In this document: positions 1-5,726 of the stretch, one piece after another
How positions within the stretch are numbered: the stretch's first letter is position 1
How the letters are laid out: each line of letters opens with the position of its first letter
Assembly: GCA_020201415.1 (NCBI GenBank)
Contig: JAIVGW010000302.1
Location: forward strand, 1-6,704
Direction: 5' to 3'
DNA: 6,704 bases
DNA from: Lentisphaerota bacterium
Lineage (GTDB): Bacteria > Verrucomicrobiota > Kiritimatiellia > JAAZAB01
Notes under the pieces: model-generated
The model's database searches: none
Told to the model about the DNA's origin: nothing
Seen by the model: only the letters and a program-made list of their open reading frames with translations
Translations under genes and position numbers: made by a program

Positions 1-37
1 AAATACTGCAAATCATCACCACGATTAACTTCTGCAT
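1..37 (-). CDS. 5' end of an unidentified gene, possibly exported (truncated by window edge)
   Basis: Only twelve codons are visible, reading MQKLIVVMICSI. A good ribosome binding site, GAGGT at 42-46 on the minus strand, sits 4 nt before the ATG. The ATG lies 30 nt after the stop of the GH15 gene, so the two could be co-transcribed. A lysine at position 3 followed by a hydrophobic run is what the beginning of a signal peptide or first membrane helix looks like. The product itself cannot be named. The call rests on the ribosome binding site, the spacing and the hydrophobic start; chance is possible with so little sequence. Confidence 0.5.
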   Translation of the reverse strand, partial: MQKLIVVMICSI

Positions 38-67
38 ATTGACCTCATTATTGCGCCAATCGGCATG

Positions 68-1855
68 TTACGAATTTACTGTTCTAAAATCATGATAGGC
101 GTAAAGCAGCAGCCCCGCATGCGCCGTCGGCAGCGGCGCGCAGCCCCAGAGATTACCCGTGGTGCGCCCCACCTGCTCCGGCACCATGCCCTGCGGGGAA
201 ACGTTACGTTCCAGTGAATCCAGGATTTCCCGCTCCATGGCCCGGTCGCCGACACCCGCCACGCCCAGCAGCAGGATGCTGGTGTAAAACATCCAGTACG
301 ACTCGTAAGGCGTTCCCGGCGCGGCCAGCACGCCGCCGGCCGCGCCATTCCAGCGGTCGCGAATCAAACGATCCATGGCCGGTTTGCTTTTAGGATCATC
401 GGCGGTCCATAGCGCGAAAGGATAAACACCCCAGGCCGTGGCGACATCGGACCGCGTCTGAACCGGCTTAATTGAAGTAATGAAATATTCTTCCCGCGCG
501 TTCCAAAGATGTTGCTCAGCGGCCCGGCGGATTTCCTCCGCGCGCGCGCGATAGCGCCGCGCGCGCTGCGCGTCACCCAGCCGCTCGGCGATATGGGCGG
601 CGCCCGTCAGTCCGCCGAATGCCGTCACCACCACGCCGATTGATTCGGCAACCTGCGACTCGCGGTGATCGGACTCGGGCAAGGGCAGCAGGGTGTCCGC
701 ATCGCGATCCCGCACCAGGTGGTCGGCCATTATATAAAGATTATCGCGAATGGATTCCGTCCAGGACTGATCCCACTCCCGTCGGCTGATCTCGCCGGCC
801 GCCCAGCAGAGAAACCCGGGGTTATCACCCTGGCGCGCACGGTTATCCAGCAGCATGGGGTGGCCGTCACTGCGGTAGCGGGCCGCATGCACACCGGAAG
901 CCGGCGTCCGATCGATCTGCCATTTAATGGTCAGGCGCGCTTCGTCCATAAACCCCGCCGCGGCGAAGGCAATGGAATCCAGGCTGCCGTCGCGCGGCCA
1001 GACAAAACTCCAGAACGGACGCGGCCCGCACACCATGGCGCCATCGCGGCAAATCAGCAGCATATTTGAGAGCAGCCAGCGCTTGTAGTGCTTGCGCACG
1101 AAGGGATGCCGCGCCACCGGTTCGCGCGCGCGGGCCAGCCAGGCGCGATCAGCCTGTACCGCCGCATCCTGCAGTTGCGCGCAACCGGCGACCAGGGCCT
1201 GCTCGCCAACTTTCACCGCACCCCGGATGTCAGCGGCCATTGCCATGAACAGCGTAAAATGTGTCGCGCCGTCCACGGCAACCGGCACCCGGCCCATGAC
1301 CTGTTGCAAAGGGGTGGTGCTCATAATCACGTAGGCGCCCTGCGGCGGCGCATCGAAGGCTCCGCGAAAATTCACATTGCCGAGATGAGCCAGGGCATGA
1401 CCGCGCACGGCCTTTTCGAAGAACTCACTTTGCAGAACCAGGCAGCCGTGGCCCTCAACCTGATAATCCCGCACCCAGACATCCAGGTCCGGGGGAACGA
1501 AAGTAGTGATTGAGACAACAGCGCCGCCGGGCAACCGGTAGCGACCTTGCAACACATTAGTGTCTTCCACATAATCCACTGCCACTTCCAGCGCATCGTG
1601 CAGGTATGCGCGATTTCCGTCCTGGTATTCAAAATAGGGCATACGGGCGCGAATGGATTCCTGATCCATTTCTTCCCAATAGGGCCATTCATCGAACGGA
1701 TCACGCCAGCCCAGGCGGTCCGGCGAACCGGGCCGGGGCCAATTAAGCGACTGAGGCACACAGTAGGCATCGAGATGCAGCAGCACCCCGCGGTTGCCGA
1801 TCATCAGGTAGGGGCATAAGGGCGTACGATATTTTGTCTGTGTAATGATCTGCAT
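68..1855 (-). CDS. GH15-family glycoside hydrolase (glucoamylase/trehalase-like)
   Basis: This 595-residue protein is a probable exo-acting alpha-glucosidase of the glucoamylase, glucodextranase or trehalase type. The N-terminal part (about 15-230) resembles the beta-sandwich domain of bacterial and archaeal GH15 enzymes, opening with IGNRGVLLHLDA and NWPRPGSPD. The (alpha/alpha)6 catalytic barrel begins near 250. FVWPRDGS at 284-291 matches the family's WPRD signature, and VPEQVGRTTG near 558-567 carries the conserved Glu-Gln (E560-Q561), where E560 is the likely general base. PLPTAHAGLLLYAY near the C-terminus matches the closing family motif. The general acid is less clear; E399 in SDHRES fits best by its distance to the following AAHIAERLG helix. 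I see no signal peptide, so a cytoplasmic location is likely. The start has only a weak AAGAG upstream. The substrate (maltooligosaccharide, trehalose or other) cannot be settled from sequence alone. Confidence 0.85.
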   Translation of the reverse strand: MQIITQTKYRTPLCPYLMIGNRGVLLHLDAYCVPQSLNWPRPGSPDRLGWRDPFDEWPYWEEMDQESIRARMPYFEYQDGNRAYLHDALEVAVDYVEDTNVLQGRYRLPGGAVVSITTFVPPDLDVWVRDYQVEGHGCLVLQSEFFEKAVRGHALAHLGNVNFRGAFDAPPQGAYVIMSTTPLQQVMGRVPVAVDGATHFTLFMAMAADIRGAVKVGEQALVAGCAQLQDAAVQADRAWLARAREPVARHPFVRKHYKRWLLSNMLLICRDGAMVCGPRPFWSFVWPRDGSLDSIAFAAAGFMDEARLTIKWQIDRTPASGVHAARYRSDGHPMLLDNRARQGDNPGFLCWAAGEISRREWDQSWTESIRDNLYIMADHLVRDRDADTLLPLPESDHRESQVAESIGVVVTAFGGLTGAAHIAERLGDAQRARRYRARAEEIRRAAEQHLWNAREEYFITSIKPVQTRSDVATAWGVYPFALWTADDPKSKPAMDRLIRDRWNGAAGGVLAAPGTPYESYWMFYTSILLLGVAGVGDRAMEREILDSLERNVSPQGMVPEQVGRTTGNLWGCAPLPTAHAGLLLYAYHDFRTVNS

Positions 1856-2014
1856 GAAGACGGCTCTTGCAAAGTGTAATAAACTTCAGACTCGGCATTG
1901 TGACGCGCTTTCCGAATAATTCAAGCCATTTCGGATGCCGGCGGACACATAGCCCGGGTAATATATCGCCAGCTTGACGGATACCGTAAGATATTGCTGT
2001 TTTTCATCCGGCCT
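1856..2014. other. Spacer between GH15 gene and mobile element
   Basis: This stretch separates the GH15 start from the element's left flank. Before the element inserted it would have been the direct spacer between the ligase stop and the GH15 gene, about 165 bp in all. I see no strong rho-independent terminator. It holds a weak minus-strand promoter candidate for the GH15 gene. A 28-codon minus-strand ORF (2007-1921) begins just left of the element; I do not call it a gene because nothing supports it beyond an ATG. Confidence 0.5.
1897..1924 (-). promoter_or_regulatory. Weak promoter candidate for the GH15 gene
   Basis: On the minus strand, TTGAAT (1924-1919) and CACAAT (1902-1897) are separated by 16 bp, matching the sigma-70 consensus at 4 of 6 positions in each box. 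It would give a short leader of about 35 nt before the GH15 ATG. The match is modest and could be chance. It matters because the insertion to its right would otherwise put 627 bp between this gene and the upstream operon. Confidence 0.25.
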
Positions 2015-2022
2015 TCAGTTTA
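2015..2022. repeat. Left 8-bp target-site duplication
   Basis: TCAGTTTA here is repeated perfectly and in the same orientation at 2483-2490, immediately outside the inverted terminal repeats of the element between them. Eight base pairs is the duplication length typical of the ISL3 transposase family among others. Confidence 0.8.
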
Positions 2023-2046
2023 AGGTCTTCCGCAGAATCTGTGGGT
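2023..2046 (+). repeat. Left terminal inverted repeat
   Basis: The 24-bp left end of the element. Positions 2032-2046 (GCAGAATCTGTGGGT) are an exact reverse complement of 2459-2473. The outer nine bases, AGGTCTTCC, differ from the other end (GGCTCTTCA) at three positions. Confidence 0.82.
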
Positions 2047-2070
2047 GGCGTTGACCGCTTATGACGCCAC
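2045..2070. repeat. Subterminal hairpin inside the element
   Basis: GTGGCGT (2045-2051) and ACGCCAC (2064-2070) form a 7-bp perfect stem around a 12-nt loop, starting within the last bases of the left terminal repeat. No matching hairpin was found at the right end. Such hairpins occur in transposon ends, but the role here is unknown. Confidence 0.4.
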
Positions 2071-2176
2071 AAACTGGCCATCAGAGCCGGATCTAGGGGT
2101 CTGAGCAAACCGCCACTCCTGAATTCTGAGCCTCGCAGGTTTCTTGTGTGTTGACTTCAAGCTCTATCTCCTGATC

Positions 2177-2232
2177 GACGAGGATCGGGACGAAGATCGG
2201 GACGAAGATAAGCCCGACGAGGATCGAGACGA
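2177..2232. repeat. Degenerate 12-bp tandem repeat (GACGARGATCGG-type)
   Basis: Three adjacent 12-bp units, GACGAGGATCGG, GACGAAGATCGG and GACGAAGATAAG (2177-2212), are followed by CCC and a fourth unit GACGAGGATCGA (2216-2227), then a partial fifth. In one plus-strand frame it reads as repeated DEDR. The repeat length is a multiple of three, so an open frame proves nothing about coding. Similar acidic-looking runs occur in spacers of some GC-rich environmental bacteria. Confidence 0.65.
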
Positions 2233-2291
2233 TATCCGTACAGTTACATCGTCATCATCCCCAGAAATACTTGTTCGGTTGGAAATTCCGT

Positions 2292-2312
2292 GTTGGATAT
2301 TGGATATTCAAC
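2292..2312. repeat. TTGGATA tandem and hairpin inside the element
   Basis: Two adjacent copies of TTGGATA (2293-2299 and 2300-2306) are followed by TTCAAC. The block can fold on itself as a 9-bp stem, GTTGGATAT against ATATTCAAC with one G-T pair, around a TGG loop. GGATATTCAA-type blocks are a familiar kind of spacer repeat. No function can be assigned. Confidence 0.5.
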
Positions 2313-2458
2313 TGCTCTTTCCAGGTTCAGAGGTCCGAGCAAGGGTGGCGGGTAGGTGTGCGTTTAAGAGCCCATTGAAATCTATCGTCATATTTCGCAC
2401 CATTCCAGCGATTTGTCTCCAAAAAAGATCTCTGATTCGTCATCTACTTTCATTAATT

Positions 2459-2482
2459 ACCCACAGATTCTGCTGAAGAGCC
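2459..2482 (-). repeat. Right terminal inverted repeat
   Basis: The 24-bp right end of the element. Read on the minus strand it begins GGCTCTTCA and continues with the 15-bp core shared with the left end. It starts immediately after the stop codon of the ligase gene. Confidence 0.82.
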
Positions 2483-2490
2483 TCAGTTTA
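2483..2490. repeat. Right 8-bp target-site duplication (contains ligase stop codon)
   Basis: TCAGTTTA, the partner of 2015-2022. On the minus strand it reads TAAACTGA, and its last three bases are the TGA stop of the ligase frame. The duplication therefore left the gene's 3' end intact. Confidence 0.8.
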
Positions 2491-2694
2491 AGCCGTAGCG
2501 TCGCAGCCCGGAATTGACGATCATATCGATCAACCGACGATAGTCTTCCGCCGCCCCCGCGCCGGAACCATAATACATGCTGAACAACTGGGGACTCCAA
2601 CTGGTTACCGGCTTCAGACCGGGGATGCCGTTGACTTCAATAATCCTCAGCCGGCCGGTGGCATCCGCGCGCATATCGATCCGCACGTGATCCA

Positions 2695-2704
2695 GACCCG
2701 GGTC
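2695..2704. other. 10-bp palindrome at the ligase frame break
   Basis: GACCCGGGTC is a perfect palindrome lying where the two ligase frames must be joined: the upstream frame makes sense to about GVGLT just to its right, and the downstream frame makes sense from GLDHV just to its left. It is a plausible deletion junction or a spot for an assembly or sequencing error. Confidence 0.5.
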
Positions 2705-3406
2705 AGGCCCACCCCGCGCAGATCGCTGCGTAAAATAGCGTAGCGTCCGTAATGCGCATCGTCCACCACCACTTGACCGGGTAGAAATTCCGCCGAGTCG
2801 CCGCTGCCCAGCATCAGCACGGTGTATTCCCGGCCAGAAAGGTAATCCTCGACCAGCGCCGGCTGGCGGAAGGCCTGCTGGACATAGAGCACCTGGCGTT
2901 CCAGTTCCGCCGGTGAATGCACGACACTGTCATCGCTGATGCCCACGGAACGCGATTCGTTGGCCGGCTTTACAAAAGCCGGAAACCGCACTTCCGGAAT
3001 ACGGCGCCCTGACTCGATCAGACATTGAAACGGGACCGCCAGCCCGGCAGCCTGCAACAACTGGTGTGTTACGGCCTTTTGAATCAACCGCCGCATGGTG
3101 GCGGCATCGGGTCCGATATAGGGTATCCCGGCGGCATCCAGGTGGTCGGCCAGCCAGGTTTCATCGCCACCCTGCAAACCGACAATATCGGCGGCGGCGC
3201 CGGCCTGATACAGGGCGCTCCAGACAATATCATACTTGTGGCTTTGCAGAGCGCGCAGAAAGTCACATAAAGATTCCACCCAGACAATTTCAGCCTGGTA
3301 ACCGGAAGCAAAAACGGCCTCGCTGATGCTCTGCGTAACCTTGATGCCGCCCCAGCCCTGCGCATCACCGCCCGGTCCGGTCACCAACAGGATTTTTTTC
3401 ATAACA

Positions 3407-3413
3407 CCCCTTT
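3407..3413 (-). promoter_or_regulatory. Ribosome binding site of the ligase gene
   Basis: Minus-strand AAAGGGG sits 4 nt before the ATG at 3402. It decides this start over the upstream in-frame codon at 3435, which would add eleven residues (MDGAGIAQRGV) unlike the family's usual MKK-type beginning. Confidence 0.7.
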
Positions 3414-3458
3414 GCGCGATCCCAGCGCCGTCCACAAGGACACAGGAATCCCGGCGTT

Positions 3459-4391
3459 TTACAATTCAAACAAATCCGGATCATGCCGATACTGCTCCAG
3501 CGCCCGCGCAGTCAAGGGCGAAACCGCACCGAGCAACGATCCTATGGCGGCAATTTGCCGGGGCTGCCAGGCGATTCGCGAGACCACCCGTAATGTGTCG
3601 ATGGATGAGACACCCTCCGGCAAACCCGCCAGCAACCCCTGCGCCATGGCCTGATTGGGATTGAGCAGCCGGCCGCCTTCGGCCAAGCGGGCCAGACCGG
3701 CCTGGAACAAAGCTGCACTGTAACCGTAATGGGTGCAGCACAGGGCCAGGCTGACGGGACTACCGCCAGCAGGCAGATGTCTGAATGCCTGTCCCAGCCA
3801 AACATTAATAGACTCACGCACCGCGCGACCGTGCGGGTCGTTTTCAATGAGCGAGGCCAGACCGTCGCAGGCCTGGACCGCCAGACGGCTCCCGGCAACT
3901 CCCTGTTCCAGCAGGGCCCGGCGATGAGCATCGGCGGCGATGGTGGTCCTGGTCCCCAGAATGATCACCCGCCCGGCCGGCTCAGTCATCAGGTAATCCC
4001 GGATCAGGTCAACACCGTAATCCAGTATCCCGATGACCGGCAACCGACAAGCCGTGGCAAAGTCCGTGCGCTTATACAAAATCGACAGGGTATTGCAGGC
4101 CAGGATAATGGCATCCGGCGCAAACGCCAGAGCGCCCCGCAGCGCCCGGTCGAAAACACGCGACTGTTGGACCGGTTCAAGAGCATTGTACCCGCGGCCC
4201 GATTCCGGCCAGGCATTGAAATAGGTCAACTGCACGGCGGTCGGCAGGCCGGAGCGGCGCAACCTCTCGACCAGGTCGGCGCAGATCGACAGTCCGCCCA
4301 TCCCCGAGTCCATAATGACCAGGGAAAGCTGCTTTCTATCGGCCAGATGCGGGATATCGAGTAAGCGCTTCACCGGGATCGGGTCATCCAT
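3459..4391 (-). CDS. MurI-like aspartate/glutamate racemase family protein
   Basis: Members of this family invert the alpha-carbon of an acidic amino acid without a cofactor, using two cysteines. The 310-residue product shows the family core: IMDSGMGGLSI (26-36) matches the DSGvGGL motif, ILACNTLSIL (96-105) carries the first catalytic cysteine C99, and CCTHYGY (218-224) carries the second, C219. GILDYGVDLI and VIILGTRTTI follow the usual pattern of the second half. In glutamate racemases the segment after the second strand usually carries an Asp plus a PYG motif; here it is YFNAWPESGRGYNAL (57-71), so the substrate may not be glutamate. A ribosome binding site is weak (GAAGA next to the ATG), and the start overlaps the upstream CapA-like gene by 22 nt, suggesting translational coupling. 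Role in cell wall or a special D-amino-acid product is inferred. Confidence 0.85.
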   Translation of the reverse strand: MDDPIPVKRLLDIPHLADRKQLSLVIMDSGMGGLSICADLVERLRRSGLPTAVQLTYFNAWPESGRGYNALEPVQQSRVFDRALRGALAFAPDAIILACNTLSILYKRTDFATACRLPVIGILDYGVDLIRDYLMTEPAGRVIILGTRTTIAADAHRRALLEQGVAGSRLAVQACDGLASLIENDPHGRAVRESINVWLGQAFRHLPAGGSPVSLALCCTHYGYSAALFQAGLARLAEGGRLLNPNQAMAQGLLAGLPEGVSSIDTLRVVSRIAWQPRQIAAIGSLLGAVSPLTARALEQYRHDPDLFEL

Positions 4392-5617
4392 TCTTCGATT
4401 AATTCCACGGCCCAGCAGGGAGCGTCATCGAGCGTACCGTCCATAATACGGGTCAGCAGATCCTGCCAGTGCCGGTTGTGCTGCAAAGTAGTCATACGGT
4501 TGCGCAGCATGGCCGCGCCCTTGGACGGATCGCGAGCCATTGTATGCATGATCAGTTCAATTTCCCGCGTCAAACCGGCCCGTCCGCAATGGCGTAAAAA
4601 ACCGTGCCAGGCAGACATCCGGCCTTCAGCGGAGGCCAATGGTTCTGAAACGCGACGCAGGGCGTCAAAAAAATCAGCCCGGCGCGCCGGTGGCAGCAGG
4701 GCCAGTCCGTCCTCCGTGATGGCATAGGGCACGATGGAAAAACCGTCAAGACCATGCTTCGAGATCTCCGCCAGCAACAGGTAGCCCAGGCGGCGGTAGA
4801 GCAGCCCGGTTTCCTGATAAAACACAAAGTTACCCAGACTGTAACACAGAGGCACTCCGTTGTGGATCTGGATCCCCTGGGGCACATGGGGGTGGTGGCC
4901 TATCACCAGGTCGGCTCCGGCGGCGGCCAGGCGCTGCATGGTTTCCACAAGGTAAGGCGGCGGACAGGGCACATATTCCAGGCCGGCATGGCAGACCACG
5001 GCCAGAAAGTCCACTTCGGCCCGCAGTTGCCGGATACGGGCCAGGATGCGGGCAGGCTGCCACCCGGCCACGCCCGGCCCGGCCCGGGCGGCGGTCAAAT
5101 CTTCACCCTCGCTGAAATTCAAGACGGCCAGACGCACCCCCTTGACCTTGCCCAGCAAGGGACGGTTGGCCTGCCGTGGATTCATTCCGGCGCCGACATG
5201 CCGGATGGCATTGTCATCCAGCAATTGCAGGGTTTCCCTGAGCCCGGCTGAACCGTAATCCAGCACGTGATTATTAGCCATGGTCACGACATCGCAGGAG
5301 GCCGCCTGCAGTGCCTGGATATGGATCGGCAGCCCTTTGAGAACCGAGCCGCTCTTGACCACCGGACGCGCGCAATTTGTCAGAGGGCATTCAAGATTAA
5401 AAATGCGCAGGTCGTTCCGCAGCAGCAGCGGCAGCAAATCCCCATAGACTGCCTCCGGAGTTGCGGCCATGATGGGCGCGAACCTGCGGATCGGCGCCCA
5501 ATCGGCGGCGAAAGCCACCCGGACGGCACAGGCGCCGGCAGCGCGCCTATTCCATCGGCCCGCTACCCAGTCCGGTTGATCCCACTTGGCGGCAACTGTC
5601 ACGGCACCTCCCGGCAT
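4370..5617 (-). CDS. CapA/PgsA-family protein (metallophosphoesterase-like fold)
   Basis: CapA-family proteins are linked to poly-gamma-glutamate synthesis or capsule formation and share a calcineurin-like metal-binding fold. In this 415-residue protein the family motifs occur in order: FAADWAP with D39 in place of the usual GD-x-x-x start, FNLECPLT (N74, E76), VTMANNHVLDYG (N115-N116-H117), VCHAGLEYVPCP (H210, G212), IGHHPHVPQG (H241-H244) and YSLGNFVF (260-266). The last 110 residues form a helical tail beyond the usual core. No signal peptide or membrane anchor is visible at the N-terminus, unlike PgsA, so the protein is probably cytoplasmic. The start is uncertain: the ATG at 5617 lacks an upstream site but overlaps a stop codon as TAATG, while the GTG at 5602 is preceded by GGAGGTG inside the ORF. 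First gene of the minus-strand cluster. Confidence 0.83.
   Translation of the reverse strand: MPGGAVTVAAKWDQPDWVAGRWNRRAAGACAVRVAFAADWAPIRRFAPIMAATPEAVYGDLLPLLLRNDLRIFNLECPLTNCARPVVKSGSVLKGLPIHIQALQAASCDVVTMANNHVLDYGSAGLRETLQLLDDNAIRHVGAGMNPRQANRPLLGKVKGVRLAVLNFSEGEDLTAARAGPGVAGWQPARILARIRQLRAEVDFLAVVCHAGLEYVPCPPPYLVETMQRLAAAGADLVIGHHPHVPQGIQIHNGVPLCYSLGNFVFYQETGLLYRRLGYLLLAEISKHGLDGFSIVPYAITEDGLALLPPARRADFFDALRRVSEPLASAEGRMSAWHGFLRHCGRAGLTREIELIMHTMARDPSKGAAMLRNRMTTLQHNRHWQDLLTRIMDGTLDDAPCWAVELIEEWMTRSR
5605..5611 (-). promoter_or_regulatory. Internal Shine-Dalgarno supporting an alternative CapA start at 5602
   Basis: GGAGGTG on the minus strand matches seven bases of the canonical anti-Shine-Dalgarno partner. 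The GTG at 5602 (codon 6 of the longer reading) begins 4 nt after GGAGG. If used, the protein starts MTVAAKWDQPDW and is 410 residues long. Confidence 0.4.
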
Positions 5618-5700
5618 TAAACCAACGGAAGCAAAATCGGCGCCACGGCCTTGGATCGGCGCATGGCGTGCAGGTTGTCAAAACCACCGTTGAGAGTCAA
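5617..5700 (-). other. Possible short leader ORF overlapping the CapA start
   Basis: A minus-strand frame from TTG at 5700 ends in a TAA whose last base pairs share the CapA ATG (TAATG, a 1-nt overlap of stop and start). The 27 residues end AVAPILLPLV. There is no ribosome binding site in front of the TTG, so translation is doubtful. It could be a coupling leader, the remnant of an older gene end, or chance. Confidence 0.2.
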
Positions 5701-5726
5701 GCGATTAGCTTGTTCGCGGTTTTGGT

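Larger units (their letters stand above)
2023..2482. mobile_element. 460-bp MITE-like non-autonomous element with 24-bp inverted ends
   Basis: The ends form an ungapped 24-bp terminal inverted repeat (2023-2046 and 2459-2482) that matches at 21 positions, with a perfect 15-bp inner core GCAGAATCTGTGGGT. Perfect 8-bp direct repeats TCAGTTTA flank it on both sides. No transposase is encoded; the longest internal ORF (2144-2476, plus strand) begins with TTG, has no ribosome binding site, runs into the right terminal repeat and has no recognisable domain. The right end reads GGCTCTTCAGC inward on the minus strand. Ends starting GG(C/G)TCTT with 8-bp duplications are typical of ISL3-family elements, so a parent ISL3-type transposase acting in trans is a reasonable inference. 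The left outermost base is A rather than G. The interior carries a degenerate 12-bp tandem repeat, a small hairpin repeat and a subterminal hairpin. Confidence 0.82.
2483..3402 (-). pseudogene. ATP-grasp D-Ala-D-Ala-ligase-like protein, frameshifted
   Basis: Intact relatives of this type join amino acids in an ATP-dependent ligation. The start at 3402 (MKKILLVTGPGG) has a strong upstream site, AAAGGGG with a 4-nt gap. The first 236 residues hold the N-terminal domain (IPYIGPDAATM about 93-103) and the ATP-grasp lid and nucleotide-binding part: FVKPANESRSVG with K145, and LVEDYLSGREYTV with E185. The catalytic end, RIDMRADATGRLRIIEVNGIPGLKP with the metal-binding Asp, Glu and Asn, lies in another frame (fragment about 2697-2483). 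Translated without a shift, the first frame ends at 2647 after unrelated residues and lacks those metal ligands. The total, 920 nt, is not a multiple of three. By comparison with Ddl-type proteins, a helix of roughly 20-25 residues usually sits between RSDLRGVGLT and GLDHVRID; it is missing here, which points to a deletion or an assembly collapse. Third gene of the CapA-racemase-ligase set. Confidence 0.78.

Noticed and set aside
538..570. Long alternating GC run in the GH15 gene (possible Z-DNA or hairpin)
   Set aside because: It encodes an ordinary Arg/Ala-rich helix and is explained by GC-rich codons for those residues.
1921..2007. 28-codon minus-strand ORF starting near the former ligase end
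   Set aside because: An ATG and AGGCCGG nearby are not enough; the length is within chance and the residues show no pattern.
2144..2476. 110-residue plus-strand ORF with a DEDR repeat
   Set aside because: It lies inside the mobile element, starts with TTG without a ribosome binding site, owes its open frame to a 12-bp repeat, and ends within the terminal repeat. No domain is recognisable.
2690..2710. Programmed -1 frameshift in the ligase gene
   Set aside because: No slippery heptamer is in the right frame, and a helix also seems to be missing, so mutation or assembly error is more likely.
3729..4364. 211-residue plus-strand ORF opposite the racemase
   Set aside because: The minus strand carries the racemase motifs across the same interval, and the plus-strand product has no family features.
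4754..5251. 165-residue plus-strand ORF opposite the CapA-like gene
   Set aside because: Shadow of the CapA frame, whose motifs occur in the right order on the other strand.
5671..5681. Perfect TTGACA on the minus strand upstream of the CapA-like gene
   Set aside because: No acceptable -10 box at 15-19 bp; the sequence there is GC-rich.
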